This document shows positions 12,385 through 22,814 of a DNA stretch of 64,000 nt, one piece after another (position 1 is the stretch's first letter; each line of letters starts with the position of its first letter). A program made the translations under genes and the position numbers. The notes under the pieces were generated by a model that was not told where the DNA came from, did not search any database, and saw only the letters and a program-made list of their open reading frames with translations. This stretch comes from Hysterium pulicare CBS 123377 (lineage: Eukaryota > Ascomycota > Dothideomycetes > Hysteriales > Hysteriaceae), in assembly GCA_000467715.1 (NCBI GenBank), contig AJFK01000478.1, positions 36,299 through 100,298 on the forward strand. The letters are read 5' to 3'.

Positions 12385-12870
12385 TACTGTATGCTCACGT
12401 CGTCGCTTGTGTCAACCGCATGCTGGTCAGGCGTAGCATTCTGGCAAATGAGGGAACAGCTGTCATCCAAGGGTCCACTGGTTCATCCATGAGCCAAAGC
12501 GTCCGATACCACATGGCAGACATCAAGTGAAGCTCTGGTAACGCAACTTCCGAAGGGTCGACGTCCTAGCTGTATGGGTATGCACCTGTCCACTCTAAGG
12601 GATCAAACCTGGGGCAGACCGGTATTCCGGAGTCAGCTGGCATGGCGGTCACTGATGAATTCGAGATTGGAGTTCAGCCTCTCTTGGCTGCGAATTGGCT
12701 CGATCATCTTGTTTCCAATTGCTTGTTTCTGGCGTGTTGGTGACCCGAAGGCAAATGGCGCTATGGTCGATAAAGCCCTTACATTTTTACATAGTTCAGT
12801 TCATTTGAATCTTCTCTTCTTCCTTTTTTGACTTTGTGGTTTTGTGATCTTGCTTGTGATGTGTAACTTT

Positions 12871-12936
12871 ACTTGACTTTGACTTGACTTTGACTTGACT
12901 TTGACTTGACTTTGATTTGACTTTGACTTGACCTTG
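12871..12936. repeat. 11-bp minisatellite, six copies
   Basis: Six contiguous copies of acttgactttg; the first four are identical and the last two carry one change each. It lies in the convergent intergenic region, outside any gene. Confidence 0.95.
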
Positions 12937-13412
12937 GCTTCACTTCGAGTTCGACATGCGCTCATCATCATTGCCTCTGATTCCTCATTGCCTTTGCATC
13001 CTTAGATCGTACAAGACATCTGACATCAAGTAGTAAGTTCTCATTAGTTAACGAAGGGCTTTATCTATCTAAAGGTGATATTCATGATCGAAACCCATCC
13101 ACCGATCCTACTCCAGGAAAAGAACGAAAGAAATTCCATCCAGCCATCCAACCAGCCAGCCATTCTACACCGTCACTTGCGCACGATCTTTGCAGTCTAT
13201 GCCATGAATTACTCTATCCGCCGCAATACCAGCAATGAATTTCTCAGCACAAAACTCCAAACTTCCCTCAACAAGCAAACCTCAATCTTTCACTCATCAC
13301 CAGCCCACCACATCCTCCCTCCCAAGATGTCCGCGCACAATCCATAGCCAACTTTTCTACCAACAGACTACTATCACACCAAACGCACCACCAGACACCT
13401 CACCAACAAAAC

Positions 13413-16400
13413 CTACCACCCACCTCTAACCCTCCTCTCCCTAACCTTCCCGCCAACCTTCCCCGCCGTAACCCTAGAGCACCACCTCCGAACAACCCAC
13501 CCCCTCATCAAACTCTGCACGCTCAGAACCCTCCGCTCAAGCACCGTCCTCCTCGTCTCCAAAATCCCCTTCCACCGCCTCTGTAGTATCGTAGCCGCGT
13601 GCGCGAGCCTCTCCCTCTGCACCACAACACCCTTACATTCGTGCGCAAGTTGGAGGAGGACGATGCGGCGGGACGTGTGGATGCGGAGGCGATGGCGGCG
13701 GTAGGCGCGTTGGATGGTTGACGCGGCGCGGTGGGCGCGGGAGAGGGGGAGGAGGCGGGAGGAGAGGAAGGAGAGGGTTAGGAGGGTGAAGTCTCGGGAG
13801 GGGATGGAGGTTGTTTTGTGAGAGGCGAAGGTGAAGAGGGAGATGAAGGATTGGGAACAGCCTGATGCGCGGAGTTTCGCTGCTAGGGAGGCTTTGGTGT
13901 GGTGATGGGAGGAAGAGGTGGAGGTGGAGGTGGAGGTGGAGGCGAGGAGGGTGGGTGGGAGGTAGGCGTCTACGATTGCTTCGAGGACTTTGCCGTCTGC
14001 GAAGGAGGTGGTGAGGTTTGTGACGCGGAGGCCGTGCAGGCGGGCGATGTTGCGGGACCAGCTCAGTAGTAGATGTTTGTGGAGTTCCAAGCCTTCTAAA
14101 GCCGTTGTAGGCTCTTCCTCTTCCTCCGAATCCAACTCTGAGTTGTTGGTGTCTTGTTGCTCATACCACAGCTGTCTGAACCTTGCGATTTCTTTCTCGA
14201 CTTCTGCCCAATCCACTAGACTTCCAAGGCCCCATTTACCCACTAACGCCCAGAGGAAACCGAGTGTCTTTTCGCGGTGGCCGTCGACAACGTCTTCGGG
14301 TTTGATATCCGTGATCGTGCGATTTGGGATGCCTTTCACGCCTTCAAGTCCGCTCAGGGCAATCTGAACATTGTAGAGTTTCTGGGCGCGGCCTATGCTA
14401 GGAAATTTGAGATGTTGGGAGAGGACCCAGCTTTCCTTCTGATCGAAGTCAAATGTGGATGTAAGGATATCGCCGGTGGGCATTGTGATCGTGACAGTCT
14501 CTTCGCGCCGAGAGACTAGGGATGAAGGTGGGTAGAGGAGGAGCTCGACTAATCGAGTCAGAAGGACTCCGTTTCGAAGGTCGGTTGCGAGATTTTCGAT
14601 ATGGTAATTAAATTCTTGGAGCGGGTATTGGACGTGTGACACGCGGTAGTTTAAATGTCCAAGAGGCCTCATGATATCGCCCAAAGACGGTAGTAGCATG
14701 TTTGCTAGCGATTGGAGTATCTCTGTAGATGCCTTATGAGGTGATGGAATCTGGAACAAGCAACCAGGGAGAACATCTGCTACTTTCGCCTTATCGAGGA
14801 GAAGAATGAGCATCAAGCTTCGTAAAACTGTACGTCGCCATGACCAGCCTTGAGAGCCAAAATCATCGGTGTGGTGTTCACCTCCACGCGCGATACTAGC
14901 GATGCTTCCAACCCCGTTCTTAACACGTATAGCGTCCTCGTTCCGAATGAGGAAGGCGTCCAGAAACCCCTCGATAGTTCTCTTTTCAGCGCGAAGTGAA
15001 CGCCCACCGTCATCTGAACCAGTCGAACCGCCGGATAATCGGGAAGAAACGGGTATCTTACGTCCGACGATAGTTTCGACAGCTACTCGTAAGGAGGTTA
15101 GGTCATATGTATTCAACCAAAGGTTGAGGAATTTGCGGCGAAGTCCCACGTCGTCCTTGAGCCGGAGCGTCTGCGCCAGAAGATCCTTGGGTATACTTAA
15201 AGCCCCGTAAAGAAGTGACGCCTGAAGTCTCTTGTGCAGTAATGGCATTGCCGGCTCATGGTAAAGGCCAATCAATTTCTTCCTAAGCTCTTCGGGCGTC
15301 ACTTCGCGATTCGGGTCCTTGTTCGCCGAGTCGAAGAGGGAGTTGATCAGTTGCGTGATAGCAATCTCTTGATAACTGAGCCAATGGTCTTCATACAGCT
15401 CTGGTCGTGCTAGATCCTCTGAGAGGACGGAGTATTTCTCTTGTTGACAAGTAGACTGGCGATCCACAAGAGGCACGCTCAGTTTCGAAGGCGGCCGTTC
15501 TGATCTGTGACGTCGTAGTGCAGTCGGTGGAGACTTCTTTGGCTGGAAGGGAGACGACGAGACTGGAGCAGCAGATTCTTTGGGGATCCTTCGAGTTGCT
15601 GCATTTCTAGCTACTGTAGGCGCAGCTGTACCATCAGCCTTCGATTTACGGGACTTGGCAGGCGAGCCGGTATAGCTAAGCTCAGAGCTGATTCGTTTTC
15701 GAGTGCCCGCTGCCTTTACTTTTATCTCCCCAACAGGCTCCGCTCGTTTTGATGCCGCAAAGTGAACCTTGGGTGCATTTGGGGCAGTTGTTGTTCGATG
15801 GTCCTTTGTCAGGAAGAAATGGCTTTCCCTCCTGGCTGGTTTCGCGTCTTCCTTGACCGACATCCCTGGAGGTACATTCTCTTTCCCACCGCCCTTGCCC
15901 ATCACATCTTCAGCGAAAGTAACTGTCTGAAGGGTCCGTGTTGTTTGCTGCAAAGGGCCGCGTTTTGGGGGCATAGCCAATGACTTGCGGGGCGCTCTTT
16001 TTTCTTGCTTTAATGCTGGCACCAGATTCTCGGGCTCTTCTTCTGACAAGGTGACTAGCTCCAGGCCAAAGTCGGGCGATTTCTCTCGGACATTCCTAGA
16101 CTTGTGTGTCGGCTGTCCTGGGTGGATCGTCATGATGGAGGTGTCATCAGACGGAACGTATATGGTCCGTCGGCGAGGATCTTTCTTGAGCATGGATTTC
16201 CTGCGCTCTTGTTTGTCCAATACATTTTCTTGGAGAAGCATTGTAGTGTTCGAGTCCGCGCTACCCTGTCGATCTGCTAATATCGAGGAGACGCGCCTCC
16301 TCGCCGGTCGTGCGGGCTGCGGTTCCTGGACGGCTGGAGCGGGAGCGGTAATGGGTAGCTTCTGGGCTGGATTTGCAAGTATAGTGCTTCTCCTCATGGT

Positions 16401-16736
16401 GCCCTCCTTCGGCAGTATAGATGCCCTGCTCCTCCTCTTAGGCTCTGCAGCATGTTGTTGTTCCTCCAGCGCAACATCCTCAAAGATGTCCATTGATGGG
16501 TTGAAGGTTGACTTCCGGGCGGTATCACGGCGCGGTCGCCTCGGTTTTGCATTTCGAAGATGTGCTTGAAATTCGGTAGTATAGTCTAGAGTGGTGGTAG
16601 TTGTATCATCATGAAAATAAGTCGCATTCGAGTTCGCGTATGAGGACGAGGTATATGGGTTGTGGAAATAGCGATTGGTACTTGGAAGAGACAGATTCGG
16701 CGCTGGGCACGGTGTTGCTTCTGTAAACCGGCGCAT
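13413..16736 (-). CDS. ASPM / abnormal-spindle (Sha1-type) calponin-homology and IQ protein
   Basis: One uninterrupted frame of 1107 aa from ATG at 16736. The N-terminal half (about 1-430) is basic, Ser/Pro-rich and disordered, with fungal ASPM-like features (ATPCPAPNL, then TTLDYTTEFQA). A first CH-like domain spans the region with WRRTVLRSLMLILLLDKAK and DLRNGVLLTRLVELLL; a second CH-like segment contains SWSRNIARLHGL and SFADGKVLEAIVDAYLP. The C-terminal 130 residues hold IQ-type motifs (AASTIQRAYRRHRLR, ATILQRRWKG, VQSLMRGWVVRR) that bind calmodulin. The family acts at spindle poles and in cytokinesis. The frame extends upstream of the chosen ATG without a better start. A Ser-Thr run encoded by repeated GGAGGT (plus strand) lies near 13919-13950. 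Confidence 0.88.
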   Translation of the reverse strand: MRRFTEATPCPAPNLSLPSTNRYFHNPYTSSSYANSNATYFHDDTTTTTLDYTTEFQAHLRNAKPRRPRRDTARKSTFNPSMDIFEDVALEEQQHAAEPKRRSRASILPKEGTMRRSTILANPAQKLPITAPAPAVQEPQPARPARRRVSSILADRQGSADSNTTMLLQENVLDKQERRKSMLKKDPRRRTIYVPSDDTSIMTIHPGQPTHKSRNVREKSPDFGLELVTLSEEEPENLVPALKQEKRAPRKSLAMPPKRGPLQQTTRTLQTVTFAEDVMGKGGGKENVPPGMSVKEDAKPARRESHFFLTKDHRTTTAPNAPKVHFAASKRAEPVGEIKVKAAGTRKRISSELSYTGSPAKSRKSKADGTAAPTVARNAATRRIPKESAAPVSSSPFQPKKSPPTALRRHRSERPPSKLSVPLVDRQSTCQQEKYSVLSEDLARPELYEDHWLSYQEIAITQLINSLFDSANKDPNREVTPEELRKKLIGLYHEPAMPLLHKRLQASLLYGALSIPKDLLAQTLRLKDDVGLRRKFLNLWLNTYDLTSLRVAVETIVGRKIPVSSRLSGGSTGSDDGGRSLRAEKRTIEGFLDAFLIRNEDAIRVKNGVGSIASIARGGEHHTDDFGSQGWSWRRTVLRSLMLILLLDKAKVADVLPGCLFQIPSPHKASTEILQSLANMLLPSLGDIMRPLGHLNYRVSHVQYPLQEFNYHIENLATDLRNGVLLTRLVELLLYPPSSLVSRREETVTITMPTGDILTSTFDFDQKESWVLSQHLKFPSIGRAQKLYNVQIALSGLEGVKGIPNRTITDIKPEDVVDGHREKTLGFLWALVGKWGLGSLVDWAEVEKEIARFRQLWYEQQDTNNSELDSEEEEEPTTALEGLELHKHLLLSWSRNIARLHGLRVTNLTTSFADGKVLEAIVDAYLPPTLLASTSTSTSTSSSHHHTKASLAAKLRASGCSQSFISLFTFASHKTTSIPSRDFTLLTLSFLSSRLLPLSRAHRAASTIQRAYRRHRLRIHTSRRIVLLQLAHECKGVVVQRERLAHAATILQRRWKGILETRRTVLERRVLSVQSLMRGWVVRRWCSRVTAGKVGGKVRERRVRGGW

Positions 16737-18165
16737 GTTGCGATCAGAAGATCGAGAATGTGTAGAGCATGTAGCTTCTGTTCTGATGTCAAAGATAGGT
16801 TCTCGTCCGGTGCGTGAAGTGGCGCCTCGGTGGAGAAGCGCTGATGGCACGGACGCGAAAGTTTACATTCGTTGCTGGAGCAACTACGCGTCGGCACTTC
16901 TGCGCCGTCATCACCTTTGATCAGCTCCAATATTCAAAGACAGACTTGCTATCTTCGACCACACGGGGTGTTCATCGTTCGTCGTATTTGGAAGATGCTA
17001 CCAACGCCTCTGCCATCAGCGTACAAAGATGATTTGGACTCTGGGAAAGGCATGGAAGCCAGTCGCCATCCTCAAGGCTACTTGGTACGTATTCTCCAGA
17101 CCTGTTCAGCCAAGGGAGGGCAGTCCGGCGAATAACAACGCCCACCGTGAACAAGGCAGGTTGCGTCGAAGGGATTCTCAGGATCTAATTCTACCGACTC
17201 GTAATTGCGAAGCTGGGCAGCATGCACATGTTCCGAGGGTTATGAACTCAGTCAACCCTCTCGCGTAACGCAAGCGACACGAAACGCCCACTTAGCCTGA
17301 GAACAGAGCAACCTACAACTTAGACAGAGAATTAGTTCTGCTTGAGAAGAACAGATGTGACTGTTTTTATTGACTGGTTGGCTGCCAAGTTGATCGTGTT
17401 ATCGCTTGCGAAAAGGCACATGTGCAATTCCTACGTCCCACTTCTTCCTTTACTTACGCGAGAGAGTCTCTAAACCAGTAGACTAAAACCATTAGGATCT
17501 TCCCTTCTCCGCTCTCGAGGTCTAGAAGAGCAGTAAACTGCTAGAGTGGTCGCTTCAACCGCAGATTGGATTTGCAACGTCCTTCGACCCGGCAGAATAC
17601 TACTACGGCGATTCGAGGGGGTTTCGCGCCGACCGCATGACGACGGCAGCATCTCCAGTCCTTTGCACGCCACACGTCACTCCGCCATGGTGAGGCGTTA
17701 ATACCCTTACCAAGGGGAAAGGGATCTTGTTTTAAGCTTAATCAGTAAGGCCCCTGGTCGGTTTTGTGCCTTGTTCCAGCACGGAGGGAGATTGGGACCT
17801 TGACATCTCCAATCAGGAGCAGAATACGTTGCGCAATTCAATGCATCCTCCACAGAGCTAGAACTCGCTTCCGGTAGGAGGTTACAGACTGCGCTCATGT
17901 TTCGGATGCTTCTCATATCGACTGGGACGTGGCCAAAAAATGCGGGGAATCCATGATATTCCTGGTCATATTCGGCAGAATACGACTCGCCCCCGGCGCA
18001 ATAATACGACTTCGTATGAGCTGTTACACCAAAATCCAGGCACAAGAGTCCAGTGCGCTCCTTAACACCTCGCTTGTCCCCGTACATCGGAAGGCTCGTG
18101 CTCACTGTCGACTTTCAACCTTCAACTTTCATTTTTCCGTTTCTCATGAGGTCCGCTACGACCTG
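16737..18165. other. Divergent intergenic region, ASPM-like gene / Pth11-like gene
   Basis: 1.4 kb between divergent starts. A 132-codon minus-strand frame at 17707-18105 has several cysteines but no signal peptide or known motif, and I do not call it a gene. I see no RNA gene. Confidence 0.5.
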
Positions 18166-19408
18166 ATGCCGTCCTCTATGTTTATGGAGGCTCCGTCTCC
18201 ACCGGCCATCATCGCCATAATCGTTGTTCTTACCCTTGTCGATATCCTAGTTGTAGGCCGCCGCTTCTATGGTCGCCGAAAGCTCAAGCAAGCCTTCAAA
18301 GTAGACGATTGGCTCACCCTCATGTCACTGGTACTCTTTTCTAGTCGAACCTACAGCGAAGATGCTAATTCCTCTCTCAGCTGCTCATACTAGGACTGGA
18401 CGCATGTTTCATTACAGGTATGGAAATCGCGCTTTGGTTCTGGGGACAGCATTCAGTATATACAGGTATTGCGCTTCATGCCGTAGGCTATCCCACGCCT
18501 CCACCTCTGGAACCCTCAACGAAAGAGCAAATGATAACAACTACCAAGGTAGTTTTTCTTTCCGCCTGCCTGAAGAATCAAGACTAATCTCACTTAGCTC
18601 ATATGGATCTTCATCGTCATCTCCATTCCTACTCTGGGTCTGATCAAATTGAGCTTCCTATTTTTTTATCGTCGAGTATTCGTCATCGAATATTGGAACT
18701 ACCGTGATCCCCGAAACGCAATTCTGCTCAGCATGATCTGCCTTGTATCTCTCTGGACTTGCGCTATGTTGCTCTCAGACGTGTTTGGATGCAAGCTCCG
18801 AGTCGCTATGTGGTGGGAGTCTTATGGCGATGAGTTTTACAACTACTGTATCGACCAGCGCCTGTGGTCCTTTGTCTACATTCTTACCGACGTCTTACTG
18901 GATGCTGTCATCATAGCAATCCCTATCCCTATGGTATGACCCTGGGCCCATGGGAACCTCAGCTAAAATGCGCTAACTAATTCGTAGATCTGGGGTTTGC
19001 CCCTGGCCAGGAAGCAGAAGTTCATCGTAGCACTAGTGTTCCTCTTGGGAGGCCTGTAAGTGACCACACAATCAGGTCTATTCTATTTTAAACTAACGTC
19101 TGAAGTGCCTTCTTGGCCTCGTTCGTGCGACTAATATTCGGCGTTATCTCCAAAACTGAGGATACCTCCGCGGCCCCGGATCCAGATCGTCAGTCATTAC
19201 TGTTCATTATTGTTCCTACTGGTGTAGATGCTGATTGAACCTAGTCTATCTCACCACCATCGCTTTCTGGACCATGATTGAAGCCACGCTCGGTCTCATT
19301 GCGGCTTGCCTGCCTACACTTCACGGTCTCCTCAAAATGCGCTCTCGCTCAGTTGGCACTATGGTTCGAAGTCCTCGTACCAAACCTCCTACGTCCGGAA
19401 GCTCTTGA
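18166..19408 (+). CDS. Pth11-like integral membrane protein (fungal rhodopsin domain, DUF3112-type)
   Basis: Six exons: 18166-18330, 18381-18548, 18598-18933, 18988-19055, 19106-19188 and 19245-19408, giving 327 aa. Hydrophobic segments are spaced as in seven-helix fungal rhodopsin-domain proteins. The typical first helix is followed by RRFYGRRKLKQAFKVDDWL. Later come LGLIKLSFLFFYRRVF, a Cys-bearing extracellular segment (DVFGCKLRVAMWW then YNYCIDQ), DVLLDAVIIAIPIPMIW, and the final FWTMIEATLGLIAACLPTL. Pth11-type receptors sense surface or host cues in some pathogens, but most family members have no known ligand. The C-terminal tail after the last helix is short, about 35 residues. Introns are 49-56 nt with canonical ends. 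It borders the repeat array at 20-23 kb, without an evident link. Confidence 0.87.
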
Positions 19409-20069
19409 GAAATGCTGCAGCTTTTAGATTTGAAGACCTTTGTCTCTGTGCTTATTCTACTTGGACGGACACGAATCGCCGACAGAAAGCGCAGAGAGAA
19501 GAAGACCAAGACTGCGATCTTGTTCAAAACAGGCTTCCCGTAATCGTCACGGCAAGCCGGCTTCTTGCTCGAACCCGGCACCTTCCCTTTCCTACCTAAG
19601 CTATTTACATTTCCACCTTTCACCACACACAAGCCTATCTAGAGCTGTGGCGTTAAGGACAGTAAGGCTAGACTGGAAAAACAGGATAGGTCATAGCCAT
19701 TGGGCTCTTGCAGCACAACCATCACCGTAACCAAAAGAAGATCTTCAGCACTACTGGTCACTCGTAAACGCTATCACGATCATGAATCCGTCTCATGATT
19801 CCCCAAACCAACTTCAAGCGCACTGGCATCGAGGCATATATTATTTGGGTTCGAAGTTCCCAACGCGATCCTACAACATCGTGACGTCGGTGGACGGTGG
19901 ACGCTTAGATAGTCCATATAGAGGCGATTCCGCCGACCACCACGTCCATCTTGGAAATTTTGAGCACGCTTTTGGTGATTTCGAGATCTTGCACCAAAAA
20001 GACAAGGCCACCTCCCGCAGAAGCAGTTTTGTTGAAGTCAAAGAACATCTGAGATGTAGTGCTTCAGTA

Positions 20070-20160
20070 GTTGAGAAGTGGAAGAGTGTGGAGAGGGAGC
20101 AGGGTATATATAAATTTTTAGCATCAAGTAGCTCACCGCCGAGATGCGGGTCTATGTCGC
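20070..20160 (-). promoter_or_regulatory. Array unit A core promoter block
   Basis: On the minus strand: GACCCGCATCTCGGCGGTGAGCT-like upstream box (about 20125-20160), TTTATATATA at about 20104-20114, then a C/T-rich tract (about 20070-20100). A 47-codon minus-strand frame starting MFFDFNKTASAGGG begins about 50 nt downstream, at 20055. This copy is the most distant from the others. Confidence 0.5.
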
Positions 20161-20288
20161 TTGGCTAATAAAAACATCTTCGAAAATCGTATTCGCTGCC
20201 TGTGCAATCTATCACATAACATGAAGTGCAACACGGTTTCCGAGGCCGCGAGGTGATGAGATTTGATGTTGTGGCGGTGTGATTAGTA

Positions 20289-20330
20289 AGCTGTCCAAAA
20301 TTTTTGTCGCGACAAATTTTTTGGACAGCT
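20289..20330. mobile_element. 42-bp TA-flanked palindrome (MITE-like transposon relic)
   Basis: The segment begins AGCTGTCCAAAA and ends TTTTGGACAGCT, with a perfect 14-bp palindromic centre TTTGTCGCGACAAA. It is an inverted repeat over its whole length except for small mismatches in the A/T-rich arms. A TA dinucleotide lies on each side (20287-20288 and 20331-20332), as expected for the target duplication of Tc1/mariner elements. It has no coding capacity. I infer a minimal MITE, or two terminal inverted repeats fused after deletion. It sits within the repeat array, between promoter blocks A and B. Confidence 0.6.
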
Positions 20331-20635
20331 TAGCCAATCAGATTGCGGAAGCACAAACTTGCGATTTTCATCAACAACAACGAATGAAAATTGCCTTCAT
20401 CACATTGTATCGCTGTGCTCTCGAGTCCGTCGAACTCCACCTACCACGAAATCCCGGGCTGGACTCAACATAGGTTGTTGACTTCGGAGAATATCGATCC
20501 CAAGACATGGCAGCGTTTCGAGGTTTGTATGGAGCTTGATCGAAGAGACGAGTCTCCCACAGGCCGCATGCGTCTGTATCCCATCATTTTTTGATGTTTA
20601 ATGAGGCCGATTGACTACTTGGAGTCAGATTCTGG

Positions 20636-20720
20636 TGGGTGAGTGTAGAGGAAAAGAAGGTAGGGAAAGGGGGTTTATATATTTCAAAGAGGAGGGTTTA
20701 CCGCTATTTGTGGTCACATG
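20636..20720 (-). promoter_or_regulatory. Array unit B core promoter block
   Basis: Minus strand: CATGTGACCAC, AGCGGTAAACC, AAATATATAAACCCCC, then CTTTCCCTACCTTC and TCCTCTACACTCACC. The TATA element lies at about 20674-20683 (plus strand reads tttatatatt). Confidence 0.6.
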
Positions 20721-20907
20721 GGGCAGAATCGGTCGGCATTGTTAAAGAGGTGTTCGTGGGTGCTTTGCTCAGAATGGTCTTCAGCCTCGTTAGGGAATGA
20801 TGAACTGCTTCATTGACATGGCGGTGGTCAAATCCCAAGTTTCGACTTACAACTTTCCCAGCACGACGAGCATGGATCTCGCACATAAGTTTGTTTTCGG
20901 ACCGCAA
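20704..20907 (-). CDS. Small ORF in array unit C, 67 codons (doubtful)
   Basis: A minus-strand frame starting MRSENKLMCEIHARRAGKVV lies about 220 nt downstream of the unit C TATA element and ends inside the unit B promoter block. Short ATG frames precede it in the putative leader. The aligned part of unit D carries stop codons in the same frame, so either D has decayed or the frame is accidental. I recognise no domain. Confidence 0.2.
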   Translation of the reverse strand: MRSENKLMCEIHARRAGKVVSRNLGFDHRHVNEAVHHSLTRLKTILSKAPTNTSLTMPTDSAPCDHK

Positions 20908-21084
20908 AGCATTAATGACCTTTGCAAACTGGTCTGAAGCTGAAGCATAGCAGCCTTTTCAGACCGTGTATGGTCAATGAGCTTAGTGTAGCGGACTTCT
21001 TAGAGACGCCGAATCTCCCCACGGCATCGAAGAAATTTGCATATCCATTTGTTCTAGAGACAAAGGCTACTTCAAGGCCGACAC

Positions 21085-21172
21085 AAGTAAGTGAGAAGAG
21101 GAAGGAGGCGTAGGGAAGGAGGCCTTATATATTTAGAAAGAAGGTAGTTCACCCCCATTCCGAGGTCATGTG
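21085..21172 (-). promoter_or_regulatory. Array unit C core promoter block
   Basis: Minus strand: CACATGACCTCGGAAT, GGGGGTGAACTACC, AAATATATAAGGCC, then C/T-rich sequence ending TTCTCACTTACTTG. TATA at about 21125-21133. Confidence 0.6.
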
Positions 21173-21569
21173 TCCCATAATGACCATGATTTTAATGTTA
21201 AGGGTGTTAGTCAGACGCATCGCTGAGCACGACTAAGGGATACAAACTTCAGCATCGTCAGTAAGTGATGAATTGCTTCATTGACATGACGGAAGCTAAA
21301 ACCCAACTATCAATTCATAACTTCCCCAACACAACCAGTATAGAACACTTCAGAGTAAGTTTTTGGGTCCCAAAGCATAAATTTCTGATTCATATCCATA
21401 TGAAGCTCGACCAAGAGGCAAGGCTACCACACGCCATACAGTGGCTGTAGCCTTGGGTCTTAGGTGCTCGATAACCTCGCTATACTAGGCTTTACAACAG
21501 CCAAACCACCCAAAGCATGGTTTGTTTAACAAGCCACTTTGGGAAGTACCCGCACTACAAGTCCGACAG

Positions 21570-21654
21570 TGGTGAGTGAGTAGAGGAGAAATGCAAGGAG
21601 GGGCGTTTATATATTCGAAAAATGGAGAGTTCACCGCCATCTCGGGGTCACATG
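21570..21654 (-). promoter_or_regulatory. Array unit D core promoter block
   Basis: Minus strand: ACATGTGACCCCGAGATGG, CGGTGAACTC, GAATATATAAACGCC, then C/T-rich sequence ending CTACTCACTCACC. TATA at about 21606-21615. This is the clearest copy. Confidence 0.65.
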
Positions 21655-22234
21655 TTCCTTCTCCTCGAATAGGTGCTAGTCAGATGCATCTCTGAGCGTC
21701 ACTAGGTTCTAAGACCTTCATCATCGTTAAAGAATGATCGTCGGCTTCAGTTTTTCGGATCGCAGTCCCACCTCTTTCGTGGAACCCTACTTTCGGATGC
21801 GTGGCCCTTCGAAAGTCCCCAGATCCGACAGCCATGTAGGGATCCTAGGCTTTTGGTTCCAAGGCATCGGTTGACCCGGATACCGTATTGATCTCGAAGA
21901 GGCAAGATCCACCATGGAACATGAAGAAAGAGTGTTTGAGCACGATGCCTTCAATTCTTGATGACTGTCATGGGGTGCGGCCACCAATTGCCAAACCAAC
22001 CCACCATGGGCCACATATTCGGATTTCAAACCATTGCAGCAGAATTTCCAGAATGTATGGACACCTTGTTACAGAAGCAACTCTCCGCAGACCATTTCCA
22101 GGATGCGAAGTTCCATTTATGGTGGAACATAGACTGGAGAGCCTGGCATGATTTGGCATTCAACTGCCCGAGAGATTGCTATGACGTGCTCCTGATTCTG
22201 TGACGAGGAAATATCGCCCGATGTTCAAGACTTC

Positions 22235-22325
22235 CGTGTGTGAGAATTAGAAGAGGAGGGAGAGAAGGTTTATATATGCGAGAGAAGGGCAGATCACCGG
22301 TAGCGCGTGGTCAGGTGTCACATAT
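22235..22325 (-). promoter_or_regulatory. Array unit E core promoter block
   Basis: Minus strand: ATGTGACACCTGACC, CCGGTGATCTGCC, CATATATAAACCTTC, then CTCCCTCCTCTTCTAATTC. TATA at about 22269-22277. The downstream ACACGGAAGTC and ATCGGGCG are shared with unit F. Confidence 0.6.
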
Positions 22326-22814
22326 CAGGTCCGGAATAAGTAGCGATATGTTCTTGACGCTCTACTCTGTATACTCCACTTTGTATCCATTGCGGTACGG
22401 AATATGCAGGAAGAAGCTTGAACACTGAGGTCTACGGACCCTCCTAGATCTGATAGTGAGCATTATTATTGCTGGAAAAGTGGCTCATCTTCTTCGTCAT
22501 TGGAAAATGAGCACCGCCATCATCACGCAGCACCACCCCACAAACCCCTTCTTCCCTCCGCAAAAGCCCCATACCAATCCGTCATGGAGCTCTTCCTTGA
22601 ATGCTTTTGATCCGAAACCATCGCACCAACGAGGATCTCAATACGAACACCCGCCGCAGAAGCAGACCCGACACAAGCATGCTGATAGTCTATAGCTGAG
22701 TGTTTCAAGTGGTCCATGATACCGCTTGGTAAAGTGTTGGTATCGGACCTTCCAAGTTCACCGTATGGAGACTAGGACGCTTTTGAAGAGAGCAAGCGCC
22801 CGGTGTCCAGGACT

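Larger units (their letters stand above)
11988..13412. other. Convergent intergenic region with simple repeats
   Basis: 1.4 kb between the stop codons of the DUF726 gene and the converging ASPM-like gene. It contains a pyrimidine-rich run (about 12280-12320), the two short tandem repeats listed separately, and frames of at most 90 codons without recognisable content. Most of it is probably 3' UTR and spacer. Confidence 0.5.

Noticed and set aside
16737-16930. Upstream extension of the ASPM-like protein (in-frame GTG at 16850 or overlapping ATG frame at 16930)
   Set aside because: The first in-frame ATG at 16736 gives the family-like start ATPCPAP; the longer forms lack an ATG or need an unsupported splice.
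17707-18105. 132-codon minus-strand ORF with several cysteines, considered as a small secreted protein
   Set aside because: No signal peptide, no recognisable motif, and it sits in the promoter region between two divergent genes.
21787-22203. Overlapping ORFs on both strands in array unit E, considered as protein genes
   Set aside because: Frames do not correspond to open frames in the aligned neighbouring units and show no domain.
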